From: Aradus depressus
Taxonomy: Eukaryota; Arthropoda; Insecta; Hemiptera; Aradidae
Length of the DNA stretch: 64,000 nt
Assembly (NCBI GenBank): GCA_963662175.1
Contig: OY759217.1
Coordinates: 12,712,562 to 12,776,561 of the forward strand
Direction of reading: 5' to 3'
Below, piece by piece: positions 21,933 to 32,939 of this stretch (positions within the stretch are counted from its first letter, which is position 1; each line of letters opens with the position of its first letter). A program made the translations under genes and the position numbers. Under the pieces are notes generated by a model. It worked only from the letters and a program-made list of their open reading frames with translations. It had not been told where the DNA came from and ran no database searches.

Positions 21933-22723
21933 CCATCTTCGTCGCCTTTGGTCTTCCTGGGGGTCTGCTTCCTTGGAGAACTAAGTCAGTCTGCCGGAGC
22001 CCATCCTGACTCCATCTTCGTCGCCTTTGGTCTTCCTGGGGGTCTGCTTCCTTGGAGAACTAAGTCAGTCTGCCGGAGCCCATCCTGACTCCATCTTCGT
22101 CGCCTTTGGTCTTCCTGGGGGTCTGCTTCCTTGGAGAACTAAGTCAGTCTGCCGGAGCCCATCCTGACTCCATCTTCGTCGCCTTTGGTCTTCCTGGGGG
22201 TCTGCTTCCTTGGAGAACTAAGTCAGTCTGCCGGAGCCCATCCTGACTCCATCTTCGTCGCCTTTGGTCTTCCTGGGGGCCTGCTTCCTTGGAGAACTAA
22301 GTCAGTCTGCCGGAGCCCATCCTGACTCCATCTTCGTCGCCTTTGGTCTTCCTGGGGGTCTGCTTCCTTGGAGAACTAAGTCAGTCTGCCGGAGCCCATC
22401 CTGACTCCATCTTCGTCGCCTTTGGTCTTCCTGGGGGTCTGCTTCCTTGGAGAACTAAGTCAGTCTGCCGGAGCCCATCCTGACTCCATCTTCGTCGCCT
22501 TTGGTCTTCCTGGGGGTCTGCTTCCTTGGAGAACTAAGTCAGTCTGCCGGAGCCCATCCTGACTCCATCTTCGTCGCCTTTGGTCTTCCTGGGGGTCTGC
22601 TTCCTTGGAGAACTAAGTCAGTCTGCCGGAGCCCATCCTGACTCCATCTTCGTCGCCTTTGGTCTTCCTGGGGGTCTGCTTCCTTGGAGAACTAAATCAG
22701 TCTGCCGGAGCCCATCCTGACTT
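21933..22723. repeat. 79-bp tandem array, ten copies
   Basis: Unit starts CCATCTTCGTCGCCTTTGGT and recurs every 79 bp with almost no divergence (one T/C change near 22279 and edge changes). The period is not a multiple of three, so no long frame persists. It lies in the leader side of the LTR at 22816, just past its primer-binding-like site. Confidence 0.95.
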
Positions 22724-22795
22724 CAGTCTTCGCTCACTACAGGAACTCCTGGCTGGACTGTGTCTTCAGAGTCCCAAAACAGCATCCCAGATGGA

Positions 22796-22813
22796 TCCCA
22801 CGTCGGGCTGCCA
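22796..22813 (-). other. Primer-binding-like site of LTR element
   Basis: On the minus strand this reads TGGCAGCCCGACGTGGGA, two bases after an LTR-type end (AATTACA, then CC). The leading TGG fits a tRNA CCA 3' end. I cannot name the primer tRNA. Confidence 0.5.
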
Positions 22814-22815
22814 GG

Positions 22816-23216
22816 TGTAATTTGCCAAAAGATCAAGACAAACCGCAATAAGCACTTATTATAGTTTTATTATGCTGCGACACAATTTAGTTACGATAGA
22901 GGCAGAGGAGTTATAGATCTCGGAGGAAAACCACCTTATCAGCAAAGATACAGACGCTGCAATCTCCAGTTTCTTCAACACCTTTTACAGAAATTACAGT
23001 TCTTTTGGCAATAGCGCAAGTTATTTAAAAATGAGGAACCATATAAGCAAACAAAGAATTATTTCACAATTACGGGTCTCAGGAAAATATACAACTCATT
23101 TGAATTATAAAAATTACCCAGCTAAACAGCTTGACTCTGTCCACTTTGTAACAGTGATAATGATAACATACTCCATCTTCTCATAACTTGTCTAATGTTA
23201 AACCAGTACCGGAACA
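22816..23216 (-). mobile_element. Probable LTR of an LTR retrotransposon
   Basis: On the minus strand it starts TGTTCCGGTACTGG and ends TTTTGGCAAATTACA (TG...CA), about 401 bp. A polyadenylation signal AATAAA lies about 60 bp before the end, as expected for R-U5. The primer-binding-like site and a minisatellite follow. No gag, pol or env frame is present in the window on the downstream side, so this is an LTR plus leader remnant or a truncated element. Confidence 0.5.
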
Positions 23217-23640
23217 AATTTATCAATAAATATATTTCACACTATAATGCAATATCCGATAAAATAATTAATTCGTTAAGTATTGATGACGATGAAAAAA
23301 TGAAGAATATATTTATTTTCGTAACTAATAGTTTAAAATTTAGAAAAACAGTTTTATTATGATTTGCCCTCCCGTTTACCTTATACATTTCAATATAACA
23401 CATTTCACAACAATTGGTATTTTTCTTTTCTTTACTTCGGTCCATATTTATATTGCTGTATTTTCCAAAATTATTTTTTTGTTTAATTAAGTTTGTTATA
23501 TTTTCTATTTTTAGTGATAAGTTGTATTGATATATAAACTTTTGTATACATATTACATTTATGTGTGAACTAGTAAGGTCACCCTTGCTATGAGATTTGT
23601 ATCTCTATAAGCAATAAAGTTTCATTTCATATAGTTATAT
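23217..23640. other. AT-rich, no feature
   Basis: Short unsupported open frames only. Confidence 0.4.
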
Positions 23641-23644
23641 TATA

Positions 23645-23905
23645 TAATTTTTGTCTGCTGAGCACAAGATCGCGGGCTCGAAACCCGGCCGAGACCTTTA
23701 AGTTTTTTAAATGGGAAGTGAAAGAACGTGAAATACGTTGAGCATGCTGTCCTTCAGATGGGACGTTACGCGATGGTCCCGAGCCTGTACAATGTCAGGT
23801 ACTCGTTAAAGACCTCTACCCTAGGTGAAAATGTTCACCAGAGGACGAAAGAGCGCTCTAGCAGTAGGCAATATGATCTAGTACTTGAAGCTCAGGCATC
23901 AATCA
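23645..23905 (+). repeat. SINE copy with internal deletion
   Basis: Starts near the B box (CGGGCTCGAAACCC), and has the GTCCTTCAGATGGGACGTTA, TCAGGTACTCGTTAAAGACC and GAGCGCTCTAGCAGTAGGC blocks. The middle TTTAGGACTCCCA block is missing. Confidence 0.75.
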
Positions 23906-24540
23906 TAATAATTAACTATAAACTCAACTTTTAAATATATCAGTCAAATAAAAATAATAAATATAATAACTGAGCATATAATGGGGAAGTAAAGTCTAAT
24001 CAAGAGATCAATTGAATATGTGAAGTAGAATCAACAGTTAAACTATAAAATACAATGAACAGAGTAATACAAAATAGCGAGGTAAATACACATAATCTTT
24101 AGCACAAACTAATAAAGATTAAGAAATTAATTCAGAAATTAAAATATATAAATTATTTTTAAAGAGAATAATGAATACAAATTAAATAATTCAGGAGGCA
24201 ATATTAAACATTCAGATAGTCTCACTAAACTAACGAATTCTAACAGGAACTTAATACCTGGAAATTGACCATAATTTTTCAAAACATAAAAAAAATGTAA
24301 TAATAATAATAAAAGAATACATAATAAATGTGTACTATTATTTAAATAGAATATGAATAAATATAATTGAAAATATATATGAAAGTTATATTTTCAATAA
24401 ATACGATTTTTATAATAAAGAACTTATAGTCATTTAAAGGGGCATCGCTCGTTGTTGAAAAGGAGCTTAGGGTGTTCGCGGGACGGCTCGTAGTGTTGGA
24501 AAAAGGCGACGTACCACGAAAATCCTGACAACACTAGTCC
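23906..24540. other. AT-rich, no feature
   Basis: A/T-rich with no recognised element. From 24436 GC content rises towards the candidate exon. Confidence 0.4.
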
Positions 24541-24578
24541 CACGATTCTCCTTTATAATGCTGTATTTTCTTCTTCAG

Positions 24579-24638
24579 GCACTGCCTCAGGGACAAGGCT
24601 GCGCAGCCGTAAAGGAGCACCGACGTTATAAGAACTTC
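24579..24638 (+). CDS. Candidate 60-nt internal exon
   Basis: A strong acceptor (TGTATTTTCTTCTTCAG, ending 24578) and a consensus donor (GTAAGT, from 24639) flank exactly 60 nt. One phase-0 frame is open and reads ALPQGQGCAAVKEHRRYKNF. The other two frames have stops. GC content is far above the surrounding DNA. The product is unknown. It could be a real exon of a gene extending outside this area, or a chance pairing of splice signals. No neighbour on the same strand helps. Confidence 0.35.
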
Positions 24639-24849
24639 GTAAGTTAACAATTTAACAAGAGGGATGGACTTTAATAAATGATCTGGATAGAAGTAAAAGT
24701 ATTTGTGAAATATTTAAATGTAATAAGTATCTAAATATAAAATAAAATAAATATAGTGTTGTTCTTAATTTGCGTCAATAATTATAATTTCGCACTCGTT
24801 ACAGAAAAAAATAACACATAAGTTGTTAGAGAAAACATTCGTTTGGAAC

Positions 24850-25262
24850 CTCGAATTACGAATTAATCAAATAAGTTTTCACTCTCCCTCAAAAATCAAT
24901 CGAATGTTTAGGGTAAATGAATTTATATTAAGTATTTGGGGGCCGTCTTTTTGGGATTTGGAATTTAAATAAATATTTCATGTCGATACGTTCATTAATA
25001 CCTTAAACTAATTATTTAGGTGTTTGTTCCCCTCCCCTTTGGCTGGAATTCAATCCTCAGAAGGTTCTGGGTTTAATATCAAACGCGTTGATACATTCAT
25101 TCTATCGGGAGTTACCGTGTTCACAAACATACGTATACGAGTACATAGATAGCAATTGTTTTTTTTTTTTTTTTTTTCATTTTTACGAATCAACGGGTCA
25201 GAAATGATGAAATTCCGATGAAATCTCAACACCGAATTTCTGAACGATTACATGATTTCTTT
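24850..25262 (-). repeat. Family X copy, minus
   Basis: From CGAATTAATCAAATAAGTTT and TTTCACTCTCCCTC through module pieces and GGGAGTTACCGTGTTCACA to the start side (CTGAACGATTACATGATTTC). An internal T run is present. Confidence 0.7.
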
Positions 25263-25327
25263 AGGAACTTTTTACTTTTCAGTTCTGTAAGAATAATTTA
25301 TTTCAAAAGTGCCTTTTAAATGTTTTT

Positions 25328-25812
25328 AGTACCCGACACAATACAAACTACCTACATACGTTTCTTTAGAAAACTTTACACACATACAAATCCATAAATA
25401 CGTACTTTATCTTCACAACACTTACCACAAAACCCCCCACGAAGGTTGAAGAGGAGGTGGAACCGCGACTTACTGCCACCTTAATTCCTATTCGTTCTTA
25501 ATATTTTTATTTTTTTTTTTATTCTTTTACATTATTTTCCTTCACTTTTATCATCTCTCTTACCCATTCCATCAAAGTTGTCTTTCAATTCCTTTTTATT
25601 TATTTATTTATTTTTTTAATTATTATTATTATTATTTATTTATTTTTTTTTTTTTTCCCCTTGTCCTTATAATTAATATAAATTTTCGTCCCGAGGACCT
25701 ACCACTGGGTGGCCTTCCTCTCACATGCCATTCACGCCAACGTCTCCATACCTACCAACATAGATGCTGGTTGTTGCCCCCTAGCAACAGTTGCATCTTT
25801 ATGAATAAAAGC

Positions 25813-25858
<46 letters not shown>
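25328..25858 (+). mobile_element. LINE family B 3' fragment
   Basis: Matches 42853-43363 of the full-length copy almost base for base: AGTACCCGACACAATACAAA, ORF2 end, 3'UTR with the polyadenylation-type ATGAATAAAAGCC, and a long poly-A tail (about 25813-25858). It is 5' truncated and recent. Confidence 0.9.
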
Positions 25859-25860
<2 letters not shown>

Positions 25861-26258
25861 TTTCATTAATATGTGAGCAATATTTATAACGCCCATTACT
25901 TGAGTAAATTAAATTAAATTTATTATAGAAATTATCAAAATTTATAACAAAATGCTGAGGAATTATTCCGAGTTTAAATTAATAATAAAGGGAATTTCTA
26001 ATTTGGAAACTAGGATAGTTTAATGCTATGCCACTAGATTCGGCAATTAATCTGAACTAATTTCGTGGCTTCATCTGTCTGCCTGTAATAACGTCTCTTA
26101 AATGAAATGGGATGCTTTCGCGCGGACTTATTAAACTTTAATTTTACTTTAGAGACGATCATAAGGTTTAAACGTCTCTTTCCATCTTCGGGAGGAGTAA
26201 TTTGAAATTTTTCATTTCCATACTTAGTTAATATTAAATCATCAATTCAACACTTGAT
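25859..26258. other. AT-rich, no feature
   Basis: Nothing recognised. Confidence 0.4.
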
Positions 26259-26390
26259 TAGAAGTTCTCTATAGAATAAATAGAAGTTCTCTATAGAATA
26301 AATAGAAGTTCTCTATAGAATAAATAGAAGTTCTCTATAGAATAAATAGAAGTTCTCTATAGAATAAATAGAAGTTCTCTATAGAATAAA
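26259..26390. repeat. 22-bp tandem repeat, six copies
   Basis: TAGAAGTTCTCTATAGAATA plus AA repeats at exactly 22 bp with no visible divergence. Confidence 0.95.
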
Positions 26391-26502
26391 TGAGTTTTTG
26401 AGGATAGGAAAATAAATTATTACACAAAATTGTGAGACTCCAGATTTTCGTGGAGCCATATTGAAGTATTTGTCGTTTGTGGTTCAAGAGTTAGTAAGTA
26501 GA

Positions 26503-26625
26503 AGGTGCCGGTAGCTCAGTGGTATGAGTGCTTGCCTTCTGAGCTCAAGATCGTGGGTAACTCGAAACCCGACTGAGGCCCTTTTAGTTTATTTTATCTG
26601 GGAGAATAAATAAACTTAAGCACGA
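26503..26625 (+). repeat. SINE head, 3' truncated
   Basis: Good A box (TAGCTCAGTGG, 26512-26522). The B box carries a small insertion (GGGTAACTCGAAACCC), which probably weakens transcription. It stops at CTTAAGCACGA. Confidence 0.8.
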
Positions 26626-26949
26626 TAGTTTAATACATGAAATTAGGTCCGAACGTTAAGAACGAAGTTTTGAAAATCCAGTATTTCAAATAAAGATCAA
26701 TTAAATGGGACCTTGTTTGTTTAATCTTAAATCTCGGGCAATTTTTTCAGAACGACTCCAAACCTGAAAATCATTTCATTGCAAATTGATAGATTTAGAG
26801 CAATCTGCATTTAAACTGATGATTGTAATTCAAAGATCCTTACAGATTACATATATTTATTTGAAAGATACCCCAAATCAAGTTCAGGAAACCACGCGAA
26901 TAAGCTGATGTAGAAATCCGCTACAACAATATTCACTCGTTATTTATTG

Positions 26950-26995
26950 TTAGTTATTGTGACGCATGCCCTGGCTTTAAATACAAGGTCATAAT
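26950..26995 (-). repeat. SINE 3' fragment, minus
   Basis: GTGACGCATGCCCTGGCTTT then ACAAGGTCATA, the reversed SINE 3' end, cut by the element at 27001. Confidence 0.6.
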
Positions 26996-27000
26996 ATGAC

Positions 27001-27443
27001 GCACCCCCGCTTCAGAAGTGACACACATAAAAATCATGAATGCCTGTAAAACAACACGGAAAAATTACTGTAATTTGAAATAGCTATTTTGAAGTAATGA
27101 GGGCTAGTACGTTTTTCTTTCTAGTTTCTAATCTCATTAGCTAAAAACGAGAGAAAAACAGTGACTAGGGAGTATCACCACTGGGTGATTTCTTCCCTCA
27201 TGACATTTTGACATTGCCATTACCTCTTTATCAGCACATTTGCTTGTTGTATTCATGTGTATACAGTTGTAAATAGCTATTTGTAAATAAAAAAAAAATA
27301 AATAAAATAAAAAAGTTTCTAATCTATTGGAACCCGAGAAGTGTCGTTTTTCCTGAATAAAGAGATCATTTTTCTTACCTCTTTTGCGACATAAACCAAA
27401 AATTGACGAATTTTGAGTTATGTCACTTCTGAAGCGGGGGTGC
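27001..27443. mobile_element. MITE with 23-bp TIRs
   Basis: GCACCCCCGCTTCAGAAGTG plus ACA at the left end is matched by its exact reverse complement at 27421-27443. The interior is AT-rich. A 104-residue minus-strand frame crossing it has no recognised domain. The target duplication is unclear; the left edge breaks a SINE fragment. Confidence 0.75.
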
Positions 27444-28310
27444 GATATCATATTTTGTCACACCAGGTTTAGTTACCTAGACGAGAGGGTCTTGTGTCCA
27501 TCGCTTAAGATTCTGGCTACCCAGATAATTTGTTTATAATTGTGAAAAATGAATTGGATCAAGGATCTATTTCGGGGGTGTGGAAAATTATTAATATTGT
27601 TGTGAACAATTTTTTTATGTGAGCAGATGGCAAAAAATAGTAGAAAAATGTTTATAGAAATAGTCTTTTTGTAGATAGCTTCGACTTGAGGAGAATGACA
27701 ACTTGTACGATGTTCTGCCGTCGACAGCATTTTTCAGACGATTAAACGGGGAAGGAGGTCCTGGAAGCGGGCTCTCCAGGGCCTACGCTGGGTTTTAAAC
27801 CTGCGATCTTGAGCTCTGTAGGCAAGCATGCTACCTCATTGATTATTTGCAAGCTCTTCAGTTAGATTATTTATTATCCAGTACTGAAATCTGTGTCAGA
27901 TATCAATTTGGTTGCTATAAATACGTAGAGGAGTGGTGGACCGTGTTAAAAACCAATTTAGAGAAGTGTGTAGGCGTAGTCCCCCCCCCCCCCATCCCGG
28001 CCTTGTACAGAAAAAAAAATGAATAAAGTAATAATAAAGAAAATAAATTGAGTGTTTTTTCTGTAGTTGTTTTTTTTTTTTTTTTTTTTTTTTTTCGCTG
28101 GGCGGGTCACGAACTAATTACGTTGGAGGTCTCTAGGCGAGGTATATGAGACCATCCTGGTCTACAGAATCAGTTCTGTTCCATCGTCCGAGGCAATTCG
28201 ACAAGATTACAGCCTTAAATAGGCAAATACAAACGGATACAGCACTATATATTAAAACAATGGATTTCCAGAACAAACAAATCTACAAAACAATATATGA
28301 GGAAGATTCA
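27444..28310. other. SINE remnant and low-complexity runs
   Basis: 27770-27845 holds a decayed minus-strand SINE head (TTTTAAACCTGCGATCTTGA, GCTCTGTAGGCAAGCATGC). Poly-C (about 27980) and poly-T (about 28072-28095) runs follow. No gene recognised. Confidence 0.5.
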
Positions 28311-28319
28311 CAAAAGCGA

Positions 28320-28530
28320 AAAAGTCGTCGATGAATCACCGTCTGTGTACTTCCCCAGCACGTATTAATCAATTAATTTTTCGTTCCCCTTCCAAAGCCA
28401 ATCGTCCGTTTAAGCTATAACTCAATATTTGACTTACTAAAATCTTTACAGTAAATTTTATGTCTATACATTAATTACTATTGATTTTTGACCAAAACGT
28501 GGATTAGTTTAGTAACTAATTCGAGCGGGG
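28320..28530 (-). repeat. Family X end, minus
   Basis: Decayed end hairpin (GTCGTCGATGAATCACCG), TACTTCCCCAGCACG, TATTAATCAATTAATTTTTC, then CCAAAGCCAATCG. Confidence 0.7.
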
Positions 28531-28769
28531 GAAGTACTTTTCTCGTACTTCACAGCTTATAAATAATTATCCTTATAAAATTAAATAATAAAAAAAAATT
28601 AAAAAAACAACTGAATAACGAAATGAATACTTTTTTTCCTTTTTTGTGAAACGTATTTCTGAAATCAGACCGGTTCCAAAAATGAGGTCACTGAGGCTCC
28701 AAGATTAATAAGAAACTGAGAATTCTCTCAAGGTTCGAAGAAATACATGGTACGGAGCTGTACACAATT

Positions 28770-29110
28770 AATTTTTTTGGCTTCCATTTTGATTTCTGTT
28801 AAGGACCTTTCTCGGAAGGACATCTATCAATTTATAACTTAATCGACCAAAGGGGAGGCTTAACAAAAAAACTCTAATAACTGTAGTAATGAATGAATTA
28901 ACACACAATTTCATATGTAACTTCTAAGGACGACACCTATTAAATTTCAGCGGAATCAACCGAAGGAGAGGGGAAATCCTCAGAGGGGGGTCAACTCCAA
29001 AATCTCAATAACCACCAACGTAAAGAATGTATCGACATGAAATTTTATATTTAAACTCAAAACCCCATAAGTATGGCACTTATTAATTTTCAGCGAAATC
29101 GGTCAAGGGG
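28770..29110 (+). repeat. Family X modules, plus
   Basis: Three successive modules with TAACTG, AATGAATGAATT or AATGTATCGACATGA, ATTTCATATGTAA and TTTCAGCGGAATC. Confidence 0.7.
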
Positions 29111-29119
29111 AAAGGGGGG

Positions 29120-29355
29120 GGGGGGTGCATTTGCTACTGCTGCGCTTTGCATTTTTGCTGCTCATGTAAAGTCAACTTAATTATTACAGTCAGTGGTTAC
29201 CTCAGGGGGAACTTCTAGAGGTCCGAGTCTCACAAATTAATAACAAAAAGTCTGCAACGCTAACCACGGAAACTGCGGGCTGTGCCCCCGGGAGTCTATG
29301 CACCCTCGTAGCCTAACTTTGCCCCCCTGCTCAAAATTCTGGCTACGCCATGGTT
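29120..29355 (-). mobile_element. hAT-like element copy, minus
   Basis: Inverted copy of 14104-14390. It ends at the plus-strand sequence GCTCAAAATTCTGGCTACGC, the reversed hAT terminus (CAGGGGCGTAGCCAG type). Confidence 0.6.
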
Positions 29356-29399
29356 CAAACTAAGATGATTCTGAATCCACATATATAAATTTCGTTTTC

Positions 29400-29592
29400 G
29401 ATATATTTATTTCATCGTACTCAGTCCTTCCAATCCAAAATCCTAAGAATAATTGTCTATGCTCCCTTCCATGTCTCCAACCTTACCCTTCATAATGACT
29501 TAAAAATTCCTTTTGATATTGACCTCTTCAAGTCCCGCTTCTCCAAATTTCATAGTAATATTTCTTCCCATGTCAATCCAGTTGCTTGACTC
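29400..29592 (+). pseudogene. Jockey LINE ORF2 C-terminal fragment
   Basis: Open for about 55 codons: QSFQSKILRII, then APFHVSNLTLHNDLKIPF, then FKSRFSKFHSNISSHVNPV and a stop. It is close to family A ORF2 (about residues 825-880), but the end is cut by a poly-C run. A fragment of family A or a sister family. Confidence 0.75.
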
Positions 29593-29744
29593 GTCATCCC
29601 ATTCCCCCCCCCCCCCCCCTTTACCGATGAAGTCGGAGTTATTCTATATGACTGTTTACTGAAAGGTACTTTTCTTTGGAGTCTAACGCACTGAACAGAC
29701 GATACAGGGAATTATATTTATAGTTTAATACAGTCTGTGCATCC

Positions 29745-29785
29745 TGAACGCTCTGGTAGTAGGCGACATGACCTCGTACCCCGGG
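29745..29785 (+). repeat. SINE 3' scrap
   Basis: CGCTCTGGTAGTAGGCGACA then TGACCTCGTA only. Confidence 0.55.
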
Positions 29786-29879
29786 GCTGAATCACACTAA
29801 CTAAGTTGTATTATAATGTATATTATACTTTTATTATAATGGGAAAACTTTACGCAAATGGCCCCCAATAAATGAATAT

Positions 29880-29968
29880 AGATTTTTGGCACACAGTCGA
29901 TAGTTTTGGAGGGATTTAGTTGATCAATTCGTTCTGGGGAGGTTCACAGGTGATTCACCAACTTCTTG
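29880..29968 (+). repeat. Family X end, plus
   Basis: GGCACACAGTCGATAGTTTT, GATCAATTCGTTCTGGGGAG, then a decayed end hairpin (GGTGATTCACCAAC). Confidence 0.6.
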
Positions 29969-29969
29969 T

Positions 29970-31052
29970 TATCACTGGCATCCTACGGTACGTTCACCCC
30001 CCTCCCCTCACATCTCATTACTCATTATATAATTATAATTATTCCTGCCTGGTGGCTAATGAGCGTAAATGCGAAGGCCAAAACGGCTAATTAATATAAA
30101 CTTGTTTATATAATGCAAAATGTTAAGGTTATAGCCTAGATAATGTTCTTAATTATTTTTTAATTAATTTTTTTTTACCATTAAAATGGAATGACCTTTT
30201 AGAATTAGTTCGTTTTCCTTGCTCCTTCACTCATTGGTCTGGTCTAATTTTGTTTTTAAAACAAACTCCCACAAGGTGTCTCCATGAATTGCATAATTAT
30301 TTTCCATTTTTAAACAAAAAAAAAAAAAAGTGGGCCTATTTTTTCAATGCTATATAACAGGGGATGGTTTTCGTGGTCACTATGACGTGTTGGTTTTCAA
30401 AGAAAACATTTCGAACAATTGCAAACAAGGTAAAAGAGAATCGTCCAATAAATGTAAAAAAAAAAAAAATTGCATAAGCAGAATGCAAAGAAAAAGGCAA
30501 AGGATGGTCCTTTGGTGGGATAAATAAATGACAATAATACGACCGATGTCGAATATTTCGATATTGGGGATATGGTAGTGTTGATTTTTTCCGGCATTTT
30601 TTCCAGAGATGAAAAGAAGACACTTCTAGAAAAAATCAACATTTCAACATCCCAGAGAAGTTTAAGAAACGGATATGGTAGTTTCATGCTGTTGGCGTCG
30701 TGTAGTATAGTCTGTTGGAGAAATTTGTCGTTCGGGCAATAATTTCTGCCATAAGAGTAAAAGTGTTTTGGCCTAATCTTGATAATGAAGGAATAAAAAA
30801 TCTTTTATATGAAATCCAAATGAATAAACAGAGATTTCAGAGAAAATATTAGGATTTACAATAATCTCTTCACTTTTGCGTCATTGAATGCTATAAATGT
30901 AGATATAAAAGTAAGTGGTCTATATTCTATGCGGATTGCAGGAGCAGCCAAAATCAAGACATCGGGAGCAAAGTGAGGTGCCGCGAAGCGTCCCGGGGGT
31001 TGGAGAGCGTCTCGAGCAGGGTGCCGAGCCCCCCGAAATATACGTAGTTCCA
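29970..31052. other. Unassigned region
   Basis: AT-rich. A GC-rich patch at 30950-31040 is preceded by an acceptor-like GCGGATTGCAG and holds an open frame (915-residue-free, only 61 codons at 30915-31100), but no donor follows and its end runs into the long-TIR element. Not called as an exon. Confidence 0.35.
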
Positions 31053-31283
31053 CCACGGTTCTTCCTCTGTAATGACCTCCCTATTACTTCACCGACCTAG
31101 TCACTCTCATCTATTTTGTTGAAATGGAGACAAGAAGACAATTTTCATATTTGTCTATTTTCGCTGATTTTCTTCATTTTGTTCTATTGACAAATGTATA
31201 TATATACACTTAACACTAATAATGACATGAAATTTCATATATAAATTCAAAGCCCACCATTGACAAACACCTATTGATTTTCA

Positions 31284-32298
31284 GTCAAATCGACCGAAGG
31301 GAAGGGGCTCAACTCAAAAATCCCAATAACTGCCACTGTAATGAATGTATCGACATGATATATGTTTTTAGTTACTCTTTTTTTTTCTTTGTAATTTCAT
31401 TTTTTCCAACCCAAAAAAAATGTTAAAAATTTCTCTTAAAATTATGCAATTGGTCAAATCGACCGAAGGGAAGGGGCTCAACTCAAAAATCTCAATAACT
31501 GCCACTGTAATGAATGTATCGACATGATATATGTTTTTAGTTACTCTTTTTTTTTCTTTGTAATTTCATTTTTTCCAACCCAAAAAAAATGTTAAAAATT
31601 TCTCTTAAAATTATGCAATTGGTCAAATCGACCGAAGGGAAGGGGCTCAACTCAAAAATCCCAATAACTGCCACTGTAATGAATGTATCGACATGATATA
31701 TGTTTTTAGTTACTCTTTTTTTTTCTTTGTAATTTCATTTTTTCCAACCCAAAAAAAATGTTAAAAATTTCTCTTAAAATTATGCAATTGGTCAAATCGA
31801 CCGAAGGGAAGGGGCTCAACTCAAAAATCTCAATAACTGCCACTGTAATGAATGTATCGACATGATATATGTTTTTAGTTACTCTTTTTTTTTCTTTGTA
31901 ATTTCATTTTTTCCAACCCAAAAAAAATGTTAAAAATTTCTCTTAAAATTATGCAATTGGTCAAATCGACCGAAGGGAAGGGGCTCAACTCAAAAATCCC
32001 AATAACTGCCACTGTAATGAATGTATCGACATGATATATGTTTTTAGTTACTCTTTTTTTTTCTTTGAAATTTCATTTTTTCCAACCCAAAAAAAATGTT
32101 AAAAATTTCTCTTAAAATTATGCAATTGGTCAAATCGACCGAAGGGAAGGGGCTCAACTCAAAAATCCCAATAACTGCCACTGTAATGAATGTATCGACA
32201 TGATATATGTTTTTAGTTACTCTTTTTTTTTCTTTGTAATTTCATTTTTTCCAGCCCAAAAAAAATGTTAAAAATTTCTCTTAAAATTATGCAATTGG
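31284..32298. repeat. 169-bp tandem array, six copies
   Basis: GGTCAAATCGACCGAAGGGA recurs at 31452, 31621, 31790, 31959 and 32128, a 169-bp period (first step 168). Units differ at few positions (CCC/CTC in AAAAATCCCAATAACTG). The first half of each unit is the family X module. The second half (GTTACTCTTTTTTTTTCTTT and on) is extra sequence. Confidence 0.95.
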
Positions 32299-32660
32299 TC
32301 AAAAATTAATTATTAATATTAAATATTAATTTTCAGCGGACTCGGCAAAAGAGAAGGGGGATCAGGGGGGCCAAATTCAAAAACCGCAATAACTGTCGAT
32401 TTAATGAATGTACCGACATGAGATTTCATATTTAAAGTCAAAACCCCTAAATTACAGTAATATCGGCTGAAGGGAAGGTGGGTTGAGGGAGACAAAATTT
32501 AGTATGAGGATTTAGGAGCCCTATGTAAATCAACTATTGAATATTAGCGCAACCGGCCGACTAGTTTTCGACGTGGAACGAAAACGTTTTTGGCCCGACG
32601 ACTTTTTTTCTCATTTTTGGAATCAGGGAGTCGGAATAAATGAAATTCTGGTGAAAACTG
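32299..32660 (+). repeat. Family X modules, plus
   Basis: TTTTCAGCGGACTCGGC, TAACTGTCGATTTAATGAAT, ATTTAGTATGAGGATTTAGG and a start-type tail (GGAATCAGGGAGTCGG). It lies inside the long-TIR element. Confidence 0.65.
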
Positions 32661-32939
32661 AACTCGTGGAGGTAAAAAGAAGCATCCTAGACAAGCTTAA
32701 GAAATACATGACTAGGCTCTTCGCGAAATTACATGTATTAAACGCCAACATGCACATTTGCCAATAGAACAAAATGAAGGAAATCAGCGAAAATAGACAA
32801 ATATGAAAATTGTCTTCTTGTCTCCATTTCAACAAAATAGATGAGAGTGACTAGGTCGGTGAAGTAATAGGGAGGTCATTACAGAGGAGGAACCGTGGGT
32901 TATTACGGGGGTATTAAACCAGGCTTATTACGGAGGGGG

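Larger units (their letters stand above)
31053..32898. mobile_element. Long-TIR element carrying a satellite array
   Basis: Terminal inverted repeats of about 146 bp (31053-31198 and 32753-32898) are near identical; each end starts CCACGGTTC(TT)CCTCTG. The interior holds family X modules and the 169-bp array. No transposase is encoded. The class is unknown: long TIRs without a protein fit a foldback or non-autonomous DNA element. No clear target duplication. Confidence 0.75.

Noticed and set aside
22816..23216. Intact LTR retrovirus-like element
   Set aside because: No gag, pol or env frame was found beside the LTR-type ends; only LTR and leader sequence are supported.
30897..31100. Acceptor-like GCGGATTGCAG followed by a GC-rich open frame
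   Set aside because: No donor follows, and the frame continues into the long-TIR element, so an exon is unlikely.
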